DNA of 34,871 bases, from the NCBI GenBank assembly GCA_902624535.1, contig CACNYF010000009.1:1-34871 (forward strand), in the 5' to 3' direction. This DNA is from an uncultured Pelagibacteraceae bacterium. GTDB taxonomy: Bacteria > Pseudomonadota > Alphaproteobacteria > Pelagibacterales > Pelagibacteraceae. Below the pieces are notes generated by a model. It searched no databases and was not told the DNA's origin. It worked only from the letters and a program-made list of their open reading frames with translations. This document shows, one piece after another, positions 1 to 7,853 of the stretch. The number at the start of each line of letters is the position of its first letter. The first letter of the stretch is position 1. A program made the position numbers and the translations under genes.

Positions 1-37
1 ATTAGAAATTAAAAGTATATTTAGTAACATTTGAAAC

Positions 38-970
38 GTGGAAAACTTAATCTCAATTAATAATTTATCTAAGATTTATGATAATGGATTTAACGCATTA
101 AAAGAGATAGATCTCAAAATAAAAAAAGGCGAAATAATAGCGATGCTAGGTCCAAACGGAGCTGGTAAAACTACACTAATAAGTATTATATGCGGCATCG
201 TAAAACCTACTTCAGGTGAAGTTAAGGTTGAAGGTTTTGATATAATTAAAGATTATAGAGAAACCAGATCAAGAATTGGTTTAGTTCCACAGGAAATTTC
301 TCTTGAACAATTTGAAACAGTTTTTAATAATGTTTCATATTCAAGAGGTTTATACGGAAAAACCGCAAAACCAGATTATATAGAAAAAATTCTAAAAGAT
401 TTTAGCTTATGGGATAAGAAAGATCTCAGATTAAATCAATTGTCCGGTGGAATGAAAAGGAGAGTTATGATTGCAAAAGCCTTATCTCATGAGCCATCCA
501 TTTTATTCCTTGATGAGCCTACAGCAGGTGTTGATGTTGAGCTAAGAAAAGATATGTGGGTTGTGATTGAAAACTTAAGAAAAACTGGCGTAACTATAAT
601 TTTAACAACTCACTATATTGAGGAAGCAGAAGCTATAGCAGATAGAGTTGCTGTAATTAATCAAGGAGAAATCATAATAGTTGATAATAAAAAAGATTTG
701 TTAAAAAAAATGGGTCAAAAAATGTTAACAATAGAATTACAGGAAAAAGTTAGTAAAATTCCAGCTAATCTCTCTTCATATGATTTAAAACTTTCATCAG
801 ACGGAATGTCTTTAGTTTATAAGTATAGTTTAAAATCTGAAAGAACAGGTATAACAGCACTTCTACAAGAGTTAAAAAATGCAGGTTTAACTATGAGAGA
901 CCTTAAAACAGAGCAAAATAATTTAGAGAAAATCTTTGTGAGTTTAGTTAAGGAGAATAATGAAATTTAA
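38..970 (+). CDS. ABC transporter ATP-binding protein (YadG/NodI type)
   Basis: ATPase subunit of an ABC-2 type exporter, cytoplasmic side of the inner membrane. Visible motifs: Walker A GPNGAGKT at residues 38-45, Q-loop Gln85, signature LSGGM at 135-139, Walker B ILFLDEP ending at about 161, and the H-loop histidine in TTHYIEEAE. After residue about 220 there is a C-terminal extension typical of the drug/polysaccharide-export branch; the 310-aa length matches E. coli YadG (about 308 aa). GTG start; no good upstream alternative in frame. The stop overlaps the permease start by 11 nt, so the two are one transcription unit. The substrate cannot be read from sequence. Confidence 0.9.
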   Translation: MENLISINNLSKIYDNGFNALKEIDLKIKKGEIIAMLGPNGAGKTTLISIICGIVKPTSGEVKVEGFDIIKDYRETRSRIGLVPQEISLEQFETVFNNVSYSRGLYGKTAKPDYIEKILKDFSLWDKKDLRLNQLSGGMKRRVMIAKALSHEPSILFLDEPTAGVDVELRKDMWVVIENLRKTGVTIILTTHYIEEAEAIADRVAVINQGEIIIVDNKKDLLKKMGQKMLTIELQEKVSKIPANLSSYDLKLSSDGMSLVYKYSLKSERTGITALLQELKNAGLTMRDLKTEQNNLEKIFVSLVKENNEI

Positions 971-1727
971 TTATTATGCTTTAAGAGCAATATATTTGCA
1001 TGAAATGGATAGATTTAGAAGAACACTAATTCAATCCCTCCTGTCACCTGTATTATCTACTTCATTATATTTCATTGTATTTGGATCAGTGATTGGTGAT
1101 TTTGTAAATAATATAGATGGAATAAGTTATGGATCTTATATAGTCCCAGGTTTACTTATGTTAACTCTATTAACTCAGTCAATAAGTAATACATCTTTTG
1201 GTATTTTTTTTCCTAAATTTAATGGAACTATATACGAAATTTTAGCTGCTCCAATTTCCTCATTTGAAGTTGTTCTTGCGTATGTAGGTGCTGGCGCTAC
1301 GAAGACCTTAATGGTAGGAGTAGTTATTTTTATAACTTCATTATTTTTTACAGATGTAAGTGTAAAATATCCATTGTTAATGATTTTTTTACTTGTTTTA
1401 GTTTCATTTACATTTGCTTTGTTTGGTTTCTTGATAGGAGTTTTGAGTAAAAACTTTGAACAAATGTCAATTATCCCAACCATTGTTATCACTCCAATGG
1501 TTTTTTTAGGGGGAAGCTTATACTCTTTAGATATGCTCCCACCATTTTGGCAGACAGTTACTTATTTTAATCCAGTAGTTTATCTAATTAATGGTTTAAG
1601 ATATTCATTTTATGGTGTTTCGGACTTTAATATTTGGATCAGCATCTTCACTATGCTTTTATTTTTAGTAATTTGTGTAACACTTGTAACAATAATTTTA
1701 AAAAAAGGTTATAATATTAAAAACTAA
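960..1727 (+). CDS. ABC-2 type transporter permease (YadH/NodJ type)
   Basis: Membrane partner of the preceding ATPase. The 255 residues hold about six hydrophobic segments, and the family pattern of this permease class is visible in the C-terminal half ([15 protein letters not shown], then [17 protein letters not shown]). The length equals that of E. coli YadH (about 256 aa). It starts inside the end of the ATPase gene, which argues for coupled translation and a one-to-one complex. Export of a lipid, drug or polysaccharide is the family role; the cargo is unknown. Confidence 0.9.
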   Translation: MKFNYYALRAIYLHEMDRFRRTLIQSLLSPVLSTSLYFIVFGSVIGDFVNNIDGISYGSYIVPGLLMLTLLTQSISNTSFGIFFPKFNGTIYEILAAPISSFEVVLAYVGAGATKTLMVGVVIFITSLFFTDVSVKYPLLMIFLLVLVSFTFALFGFLIGVLSKNFEQMSIIPTIVITPMVFLGGSLYSLDMLPPFWQTVTYFNPVVYLINGLRYSFYGVSDFNIWISIFTMLLFLVICVTLVTIILKKGYNIKN

Positions 1728-1728
1728 T

Positions 1729-1896
1729 TTGACTACAGATCAAATAATTCCAGCAATATTTTTAATATTAGTCTTAATATTGGTTCTGCCTAACTTCTTA
1801 AGATCAAACTCAAATATTAAACAGTTAATATCTAATTTTTCAATTTGGTTAATAATTATACTTGTTATATTTGGATTGATCTATTTTTTGATGTAA
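1729..1896 (+). CDS. Small two-segment membrane protein (55 aa)
   Basis: A 55-residue reading frame opens with TTG two bases after the permease stop and ends at TAA. It has two hydrophobic stretches (about residues 5-22 and 38-54) separated by a polar linker (NFLRSNSNIKQ). The linker followed by an aromatic-rich second helix resembles, by eye only, the membrane-anchor part of alphaproteobacterial retropepsin-like proteases, but there is no protease domain here. It fills a gap that would otherwise be unusually large for this genome. Whether it is a complete gene or a remnant of a longer membrane protein is open. Confidence 0.5.
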   Translation: MTTDQIIPAIFLILVLILVLPNFLRSNSNIKQLISNFSIWLIIILVIFGLIYFLM

Positions 1897-1904
1897 ATAG
1901 TTTT

Positions 1905-2069
1905 ATGATTAAATTTATTCTTCCAGCAATTTTATTAATTTTAATTATAATTTTCTGGGATAAGATTAATGAATTTTTATTAAATAAATTTAATATTAAA
2001 CTTAATTACATAGCCGTCATCATATTAGTTTTAATATTAGTGGTTTTATCTTTATTGCTGTATTTCTAA
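1905..2069 (+). CDS. Small membrane protein (54 aa), unknown
   Basis: I chose the ATG at 1905 (MIKFILPAILL) over an upstream in-frame start, because the upstream part overlaps the preceding small gene and reads as non-hydrophobic filler. The protein has one hydrophobic helix at about residues 2-17, a short polar loop (WDKINEFLLNKFNIKLN) and a second helix at about 36-53. No family recognised. It sits 8 nt after the 55-aa gene and 6 nt before the TauE/SafE gene, so it is probably co-transcribed. Confidence 0.55.
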   Translation: MIKFILPAILLILIIIFWDKINEFLLNKFNIKLNYIAVIILVLILVVLSLLLYF

Positions 2070-2075
2070 TTTATA

Positions 2076-2819
2076 ATGGAGATTAATTTATTATTCTTTA
2101 TTAGTGTTGTTCCAGCTATCGTATTATATGGAATTGCTAAATCAGGTTTAGGTGGATCGATATCACTAATTTCAGTTCCATTAATGACAGTGGTTATGCC
2201 ATTAAATCAAGCACTTGCAATTATTTTACCAATATTAATTTTTTCAGATATTATTGCAGTTTATAGATTTAGAAGAGAGTTTGATTTTGGAACACTTAAA
2301 TTAATAGTTCCATTTGCTGCTATTGGAATAATAATTGGCTCATTTACCTTTACTTATTTTTCTGAGGATTTACTTAAGTTAATTGTTGGAATAATGGGTT
2401 TCTTATTTTCTGGTCATTATTTTTTATTTAAAAAAGAAAAAACTATACCAGCAAAAAAAAACTTCTTTAAAGGAGCTATTTGTTCATCCATTGCTGGTTT
2501 TTCAAGTTTTTGTGTTCATGCGGGAGGAACTCCAACAAGTCTTTATTTACTTCCATTAAGAATGAAAAAAGAAATTTATGTTGGCACTAGACTTATTTTT
2601 TTCGGTTGTGTTAATCTAATAAAGCTTCCTTTATATATTTATTTATCAATGATGAATTTTGATACATTATATCAGTCTGTTACTCTTTTCCCTTTAGCGC
2701 TTATTGGAATATTTATAGGGTATAAATTACTTAAAATAATTGAGGAAAACTTATTCTATAATATTATTTATGCTTTAATTCTTGTTAGTAGTGCTAAGTT
2801 AATAATTGATTTCGTTTAA
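2076..2819 (+). CDS. TauE/SafE family permease
   Basis: Integral membrane protein of 247 aa with about eight hydrophobic segments. The N-terminal half carries the family's glycine-rich repeat (KSGLGGSISLISVPLM) and the second half a related one (AGFSSFCVHAGGTPTSLYLLP). Family members export sulfite, sulfoacetate or other small anions; nothing in the sequence fixes the substrate. It follows the two tiny membrane proteins closely and is separated from thiV by the TPP riboswitch, so it probably does not belong to the riboswitch-controlled unit. A second TauE/SafE protein lies at 21843-22931 in a sulfonate context; this copy has no such context. Confidence 0.8.
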   Translation: MEINLLFFISVVPAIVLYGIAKSGLGGSISLISVPLMTVVMPLNQALAIILPILIFSDIIAVYRFRREFDFGTLKLIVPFAAIGIIIGSFTFTYFSEDLLKLIVGIMGFLFSGHYFLFKKEKTIPAKKNFFKGAICSSIAGFSSFCVHAGGTPTSLYLLPLRMKKEIYVGTRLIFFGCVNLIKLPLYIYLSMMNFDTLYQSVTLFPLALIGIFIGYKLLKIIEENLFYNIIYALILVSSAKLIIDFV

Positions 2820-2833
2820 TCTTTGAAATAAGT

Positions 2834-2899
2834 TGTAAATGGGGTGCCATAAGGCTGAGAAATACCCTTAGAACCTGTCCGGTAATTCAGAAAGGGAAA
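2834..2899 (+). promoter_or_regulatory. TPP riboswitch (THI element)
   Basis: The conserved blocks of the thiamine pyrophosphate aptamer occur in the right order: GGGGTGCC at 2841-2848, GGCTGAGAAATACCC starting at 2853, GAACCTG at 2871, then the GGTAATTC part and AGAAAGGGA. The loop between the first two blocks is very short, so this is a compact form. The 3' end of the aptamer is also the ribosome binding site (AAGGGA, about 3 nt before ATG 2900), which implies translational control of the symporter by ligand. Confidence 0.93.
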
Positions 2900-4330
2900 A
2901 TGAATAACTTAAATATTATTAATCAATCGACAGCAATAATATTAATTATTTCAATATCTTTAATATTTGTTTTCGTTGGGATTTATTTTTCAAAAAAATT
3001 TAAAGGACTTAATAATTATTTAGTTGCTAACCGCTCGGTTGGAATTTTATCTTTAACAACAAGTCTTATAGCTTCTGCTCTTGGTGCCTGGATTTTGTTT
3101 GGGCCAGCATCAGCAGCAACATGGGGAGGAATTGGTGCAGTGATTGGTTATTCACTAGGTACTGCATTTCCACTTTTTATTTTAATTTATCTTGCCAAAA
3201 AATTTCGAAATAGTTATCCAAAAGGTAAAAGTATAATTGAAATAGTAAGACTAAGATTTGGATCAAATCTCTATAAACTTATTTTAGTTTTTTCAATTTT
3301 TTATATGACAATCTTTTTAATAGCAGAAGTAACTGCTGTAGCTTTTTTAATAAATTATATTTCTGGTACCGATCTATGGATCACTTCATTGATAGTAATA
3401 TCATGTTCGTTACTTTATACATTATATGGAGGGTTAAGAGCATCTTTAATTACAGACAACATTCAATTTTTTGTATTTATGGCGCTTTTAATAATTAGCT
3501 TATTTTTTATTTTCTCAATTGAAACAAATGAATTTAGTTTTGATGTCATTAAAAATAACAACCCACATTTATTAAGTTTTAGCTATATTCCTAACTACAC
3601 AGCAGGTTTAACTTTTTTCATAGCTGTTGCTGCAACTAATCTATTTCATCAAGGTAATTGGCAGAGAGTTTATGCTGCAAAAAATTACGAGGTTCTAAAA
3701 AAAAGTTTAATATTTTCTTTTTTAATAATAATACCAATAGTCTTTTTTATGGGATTTAGTGGTTTGGTAGCTGTTTCCCAAGATCCTAACGTCATACCTG
3801 ATCTTGCATTTTTCTCAATTTTATTAAAAGAAAATTTAATAATATTTTCGATCATTGTAATAATTTTAGCTATCTCTTTAACTATAAGCAGTATCGATAC
3901 TTTAATAAATGCTATTTCAAGTTTGGTAATAATAGACGTAGACAAAGTATTAAATTTGAAAAATAATCATTTAAATCTTTCAAAACAATTTGTTATATTT
4001 CTCTCAGTTATAGCTTTTTTTGTAGCATCAAAAGGATTTAGTATCCTTTATTTATTTTTAATAGCAGATTTATTTTGTTGTGCGGCTGTTCTAAGTGTTT
4101 TTTATACTTTTTATTCTAAATCTTATGATGAAAAAAATGCATATGTTTCAATATTAATAGGATTAATTGCAGGACTATTATTTTTCCCCAGTCCAGATTT
4201 TTCTAAATCAATACTATTTGGCGTAATTTTGCCTATGGATTTAGTACCATCGTATATTTCTCAATCTCTTTTATTTTGTTCATTTATTGCGGCAACTTTA
4301 TCACCAATAATTGCATGGAAATTGAAATAA
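2900..4330 (+). CDS. thiV: Sodium/solute symporter, candidate HMP (thiamine pyrimidine) transporter
   Basis: A 476-aa SSS-family transporter with about 13 hydrophobic segments. Family signatures visible: ASALGAWILFGPASAATWGGIGA near the first core helices, the YGGLRASLITDNIQFFVF stretch, and LFHQGNWQRVYAAKN. The first codon lies directly behind the TPP aptamer. In SAR11, a riboswitch-controlled symporter named ThiV was proposed to import 4-amino-5-hydroxymethyl-2-methylpyrimidine, because these cells lack the pyrimidine-branch enzyme ThiC; context and family match that proposal. The substrate assignment is by context, not by a visible binding motif. Uptake should be off when TPP is plentiful. 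Confidence 0.82.
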   Translation: MNNLNIINQSTAIILIISISLIFVFVGIYFSKKFKGLNNYLVANRSVGILSLTTSLIASALGAWILFGPASAATWGGIGAVIGYSLGTAFPLFILIYLAKKFRNSYPKGKSIIEIVRLRFGSNLYKLILVFSIFYMTIFLIAEVTAVAFLINYISGTDLWITSLIVISCSLLYTLYGGLRASLITDNIQFFVFMALLIISLFFIFSIETNEFSFDVIKNNNPHLLSFSYIPNYTAGLTFFIAVAATNLFHQGNWQRVYAAKNYEVLKKSLIFSFLIIIPIVFFMGFSGLVAVSQDPNVIPDLAFFSILLKENLIIFSIIVIILAISLTISSIDTLINAISSLVIIDVDKVLNLKNNHLNLSKQFVIFLSVIAFFVASKGFSILYLFLIADLFCCAAVLSVFYTFYSKSYDEKNAYVSILIGLIAGLLFFPSPDFSKSILFGVILPMDLVPSYISQSLLFCSFIAATLSPIIAWKLK

Positions 4331-4358
4331 TTGATGTTTATTAAAAACTTAATTATTG

Positions 4359-4364
4359 TATAAT
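4359..4364 (+). promoter_or_regulatory. Consensus -10 box in front of rseP
   Basis: A perfect TATAAT lies 7 nt before the ATG of the protease gene. The -35 side is poor (TTTATT at a 16-nt spacing). With normal promoter geometry, transcription would begin at or next to the start codon, and no Shine-Dalgarno sequence is visible, so a leaderless mRNA is suggested. Inference from sequence only. Confidence 0.4.
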
Positions 4365-4371
4365 TTAACAA

Positions 4372-5481
4372 ATGCTAAATTTTGTATTACCATTTATTGT
4401 ATTAATCATAGTTGTTGTTTTTATTCATGAATATGGACACTATTATTTTGCAAAAAGATATGGTGTTGGTGTAACAGATTTTTCGATAGGATTTGGTCGA
4501 GAATTATTTGGATGGAATGATAAATCAGGGACAAGATGGAAAGTTTGTTGGATACCACTTGGAGGTTATGTAAAATTTTTTGGAGATAGAAATGTATTTT
4601 CACAAGCAGATCAAGAAGAGCTACTAAAAAAATATAGCAAAGAAGGCCAACATAAATTGTTTGTAACAAAACCTCTTTACCAAAGAGCATTAATTGTTGC
4701 TGGAGGACCACTGGCTAATTTTATATTAGCTTTAGTCATTTTTACTTTCATATACATGTTTGCAGGTAAAGATTTTACACCAGCTGTAATTGATGAAGTA
4801 TTAAAAGATAGTCCAGCAGAAGTTGCCGGTATGCAAAAAAATGATGTTATTATTGAAATAGATAATACAAAAGTAGAAAGTATTCTTGATGTTTCTAAAT
4901 TAATAGCAATGTCAACATCAGAATTTATCGATTTTAAAGTTTCAAGATATGACCAGGAGATAATTTTAAAAGTTAAGCCAAATTTTGTTGATAGCGTTGA
5001 TGAATTAGGAAACAAATTGAAGAAAAGGATGGTGGGTATTAAACTTAGCCCCTATAACAATCAAATAACACACAAAAAACTTGGACCTGCTCAAGCTTTA
5101 CTTCAATCATTTAATGAAGTTTATTTTGTAACAACTTCTTCACTTAAATATCTTGGGTCAATGTTTACAGGAGCAGGGGATAGTTCTCAATTAGGTGGTC
5201 CAATTAGAATAGCAAAAATTTCTGGTCAAGTAGCAGAATTTGGAATTATACCTTTTGTCAGTATGATGGCATATATCTCTATAAGTTTAGGACTAATTAA
5301 CTTGTTTCCTATACCTTTATTAGATGGAGGACATCTAATGTTTTATGCATTTGAAAAAGTTTTAGGTCGTCCTTTAAGTCAAAAAACTCAGGAAGGTTTT
5401 TTTCGAATCGGAATGTTTTTGTTGCTATCTTTGATGTTTTTCGCCACATTTAACGACCTTAAAGATTTAGGCTTATTTTAA
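4372..5481 (+). CDS. rseP: RIP metalloprotease, RseP/MmpA type (site-2 protease)
   Basis: Intramembrane zinc protease of family M50, 369 aa. Zinc site HEYGH at residues 19-23 in the first membrane helix, one PDZ domain in the middle (about 125-205, with DSPAEVAGMQKNDVIIEID), and the second metal motif LLDGGH followed by LMFYAFE near residue 320. Four membrane segments in total. The family cleaves membrane-bound regulators such as anti-sigma factors and, in Caulobacter, PodJ. In many alphaproteobacteria it lies between cdsA/dxr and bamA; here it sits alone between thiV and HU, so the usual envelope cluster is split. Confidence 0.93.
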   Translation: MLNFVLPFIVLIIVVVFIHEYGHYYFAKRYGVGVTDFSIGFGRELFGWNDKSGTRWKVCWIPLGGYVKFFGDRNVFSQADQEELLKKYSKEGQHKLFVTKPLYQRALIVAGGPLANFILALVIFTFIYMFAGKDFTPAVIDEVLKDSPAEVAGMQKNDVIIEIDNTKVESILDVSKLIAMSTSEFIDFKVSRYDQEIILKVKPNFVDSVDELGNKLKKRMVGIKLSPYNNQITHKKLGPAQALLQSFNEVYFVTTSSLKYLGSMFTGAGDSSQLGGPIRIAKISGQVAEFGIIPFVSMMAYISISLGLINLFPIPLLDGGHLMFYAFEKVLGRPLSQKTQEGFFRIGMFLLLSLMFFATFNDLKDLGLF

Positions 5482-5632
5482 GGCTTTTTAATAACCAAAA
5501 AAACGTTGTAATTACTGACTTTTTTTAACACTATATATTGTTGTTCAAAAAAAAATATATACTAAAAAAAAGCTTGAATTATCAATGATTTTGTTAAGTA
5601 TAGCTTCATAAACCTTTAAAACCGGAGCTAAA
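5482..5632 (+). promoter_or_regulatory. Upstream region of the HU gene
   Basis: A 151-nt non-coding stretch, very A/T-rich with A-tracts (for example at 5547-5556 and 5564-5570). A weak promoter-like pair, TTGAAT at 5574-5579 and GTATAG at 5598-5603 (18-nt spacer), precedes the GGAG ribosome binding site at 5623. I see no operator-like repeat. Confidence 0.3.
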
Positions 5633-5908
5633 ATGAACAAAAAACAATTAGTAGCAAAGCTAGCTGGTTCGTTAAATCAAAGTAAAGCTGATGCAGAGCG
5701 TACTTTTGATACTATTACGAATACTATACTAGATGCGTTGAAAAACGACGATTCTGTAAAGATTGCAGGTTTTGGTACATATAAAGTGGCTAAAAGAAAA
5801 GCCCGAATTGGACGTAATCCAAGAACTGGAGAGCAAATCCAAATCGCTGCTTCTCAAAAGGTAAAGTTTTTACCTGCTAAAGCACTTAAAGAAGTATTTA
5901 ACAAGTAA
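5633..5908 (+). CDS. HU family DNA-binding protein
   Basis: A 91-aa histone-like protein with the full HU/IHF fold: N-terminal MNKKQLVAKLAGSL, the VKIAGFGTYKVAKRKAR strand region, and the DNA-arm motif GRNPRTGEQIQI. The GRNPRTGE arm followed by IAASQKVKFLPAKALKE is typical of HU rather than IHF. GGAG lies 6 nt before the ATG. The gene has an unusually long upstream region for this genome (151 nt) and its own hairpin downstream, consistent with a strongly and separately expressed nucleoid protein. Confidence 0.95.
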   Translation: MNKKQLVAKLAGSLNQSKADAERTFDTITNTILDALKNDDSVKIAGFGTYKVAKRKARIGRNPRTGEQIQIAASQKVKFLPAKALKEVFNK

Positions 5909-5917
5909 AACTGATTT

Positions 5918-5961
5918 AACAGTCTTTATTAGGAATGACTATTTTCTTAATAAAGGCTGTT
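5918..5961 (+). other. Long hairpin between HU and amt
   Basis: Two 14-nt arms (5918-5931 and 5948-5961) are complementary except for one G-U pair, around a 16-nt loop. No T-run follows the second arm, so it is not a typical intrinsic terminator. It could stabilise the 3' end of the HU transcript, act as a processing site, or be part of the amt leader. Confidence 0.6.
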
Positions 5962-6055
5962 ACTACATGCAAATTCTGCATAGCTAATTTTCTCACAAAA
6001 CGATAGTCTAAAAAATTTTCTAAAATATAAGAACCTTTTTTAATTAGGAGGTCTT

Positions 6056-7345
6056 ATGAAAAATTTACTAAAAAAAATTAGTATTTGTTTTATCTTTTTT
6101 TTATCTTTTACAGAAATTGCTTCAGCCGAAGCATTGTCTGCTGAAGGTCAATATATATTCAATTCGCTAGCATTTTATATTGGTGGTGTATTGGTTGCTT
6201 TTATGGCAGCAGGTTTTTGCATGCTAGAAAGTGGTTTAGTAACAACTAAAAGCGTTTCAACAATCGGAGCAAAAAATATTGGAAAATTTGCAATATGTTC
6301 AATCATATTCTTTTTCTTTGGTTATAATTTAGCTTACGGAATACCTGAAGGGGGGTATATAGGCTCGTTCACATTGTGGTCAGATGGATCAGCTATAGAT
6401 ACTGGTTATTCAGATAGTTCTGATTTCTTTTTTCAAGTAATGTTTGTTTGTGCAACTGTATCAATTGTATCTGGTGCTGTTGCAGAAAGAATAAAAATTT
6501 GGCCCTTTTTTATATTTGCTGTTTTGATGTCAGGTTTTATTTACCCAGTTTCCATGGGATGGCAATGGGGAGGTGGATGGTTAGCTTCGTCTGGCTTTTC
6601 GGATTTTGCAGGTTCTACTTTAGTTCATGCTTGTGGGGGTGCTGCTGCACTTGCAGGTGTAATAGTGCTTGGTGCTAGAGAAGGAAGATTTGGTTCAAAA
6701 GGAGAAAAAAAATCTTTAGTTCCATTTGCAGCATCTAGTATACCACTTGTTACTCTTGGTACTTTCTTACTATGGTTTGGATGGTTTGGTTTTAATGGAT
6801 TTAGTCAACTAGCTATGGGTACATTTGATGATGTAAATGCTATAAGCAAAATTGCTGTCAATACTCATTTAGCTGGAGCAGCTGGTACTGTAACTGCAGC
6901 TGTGATCACAAGATTATTAGGTGGTAAAACAGATATTATTATGATGCTTAATGGTGCATTAGCAGGATTAGTTGCGATAACAGCAGAACCATTAATGCCT
7001 TCTCCAATTCTAGCGATACTTATTGGCTCAATAGGTTCAATCATAATGTATTTCGGAACTAAATTTTTGGAAATGCAAAGATTAGATGATGTTGTTGGTG
7101 CAATACCAGTTCATATGTTTGCAGGTATATTTGGAACATTAGCAGTACCCATGAGTAACCCTGATACAAACTTTGGTACACAATTTCTAGGTACTCTTTC
7201 AGTTTGCGTGTTTAGTTTTATTCTTTCATATTTAGTTTTTAAAGTTTTAAAACAAACTATTGGTTTAAGAATAAGTAAAGAAGCTGAAAAACTAGGAACA
7301 GATAAAGCTGAAGTTGGTGTCGTTGCTTACTCAATAAGGGACTAA
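6056..7345 (+). CDS. amt: Ammonium transporter (Amt family)
   Basis: A 429-aa Amt/Mep channel with a cleavable-looking N-terminal signal (MKNLLKKISICFIFFLSFTE, cut after SAEA) followed by about 11 membrane helices. Recognised family blocks: AAGFCMLESGLV, FFFGYNLAYGIPEGG, SGAVAERIKIWPFF, DFAGSTLVHACGGAAALAG (pore histidine), WFGWFGFNG and NTHLAGAAGTV, then DDVVGAIPVHMFAGIFGTL with the second pore-side histidine. It has an exceptionally good ribosome binding site (AGGAGGT at 6046-6052). No glnK gene is adjacent, unlike in many bacteria, so any PII partner is encoded elsewhere. Nitrogen-dependent control is expected for the family; I see no NtrC-type site. Confidence 0.95.
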   Translation: MKNLLKKISICFIFFLSFTEIASAEALSAEGQYIFNSLAFYIGGVLVAFMAAGFCMLESGLVTTKSVSTIGAKNIGKFAICSIIFFFFGYNLAYGIPEGGYIGSFTLWSDGSAIDTGYSDSSDFFFQVMFVCATVSIVSGAVAERIKIWPFFIFAVLMSGFIYPVSMGWQWGGGWLASSGFSDFAGSTLVHACGGAAALAGVIVLGAREGRFGSKGEKKSLVPFAASSIPLVTLGTFLLWFGWFGFNGFSQLAMGTFDDVNAISKIAVNTHLAGAAGTVTAAVITRLLGGKTDIIMMLNGALAGLVAITAEPLMPSPILAILIGSIGSIIMYFGTKFLEMQRLDDVVGAIPVHMFAGIFGTLAVPMSNPDTNFGTQFLGTLSVCVFSFILSYLVFKVLKQTIGLRISKEAEKLGTDKAEVGVVAYSIRD

Positions 7346-7360
7346 TCTCTCTCTATAAAT

Positions 7361-7399
7361 CTGGGGTCTAAAAACCCCAGGTTTACTAAATTTTTTTTA
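7361..7399 (+). terminator. Intrinsic terminator of amt
   Basis: CTGGGGT at 7361-7367 pairs perfectly with ACCCCAG at 7374-7380 around a 6-nt loop. A T-rich run (7391-7398) follows after a 10-nt gap and lies in the 3' end of the convergent bcp gene. The G/C-rich stem stands out in this A/T-rich DNA. Confidence 0.7.
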
Positions 7400-7853
7400 T
7401 ATATTCTAAAACTTCTTTGGCATGATCTTTGACTTTTACATTACGCCATTCTTTAATAATTTTATCGTCTTTTAACAGAAAAGTACTTCTAATAAGTCCC
7501 ATAAATTCTCTGCCCATGAATTTTTTTTTACCCCAAACCTTATATGCCTTAATAGCTTCCTTTTTTACGTCTGCCACTAAATCAAACTTAATTTTGAATT
7601 TATCTCTAAATTTTTCATGACTTTCAATACTATCTTTCGAAATACCAATAACTTCACAGTCTTGTACTTTAAATTGTGAAAGTAGAGAATTGAAGTCTTT
7701 TGTTTCAATTGTGCAACCAGGTGTATTATCCTTTGGATAGAAATATAAAACTTTATATTTACTTTTAATTTTCTTTAATTCAAAATTGTCAGTATTTGTG
7801 GAAGGTAATTTAAAATTTGGTGCCCTTTTTTGTGTTATTTTAGACATTTTCAT
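7386..7853 (-). CDS. bcp: Peroxiredoxin, Bcp/PrxQ type
   Basis: Thiol peroxidase of 155 aa that reduces hydrogen and organic peroxides. The peroxidatic cysteine is Cys47 in FYPKDNTPGCTIETKDFN. The residue five positions later, where E. coli Bcp has its resolving cysteine, is Lys52; the only other candidate is Cys66 in VQDCEVIGIS. It is therefore either a 1-Cys enzyme or uses a non-standard resolving cysteine. It overlaps the upstream glycosyltransferase-like gene by 14 nt (less if Met3 is the true start), so the two are probably co-transcribed. Confidence 0.9.
   Translation of the reverse strand: MKMSKITQKRAPNFKLPSTNTDNFELKKIKSKYKVLYFYPKDNTPGCTIETKDFNSLLSQFKVQDCEVIGISKDSIESHEKFRDKFKIKFDLVADVKKEAIKAYKVWGKKKFMGREFMGLIRSTFLLKDDKIIKEWRNVKVKDHAKEVLEYIKKI

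Noticed and set aside
1-34. Short open stretch ending in TGA at 32-34, possible tail of an upstream gene
   Set aside because: Only ten codons are visible, too little to tell a gene end from chance.
4421-5015. Long minus-strand frames inside the rseP gene
   Set aside because: They are antisense to a clearly coding, motif-bearing gene and have no signals of their own.
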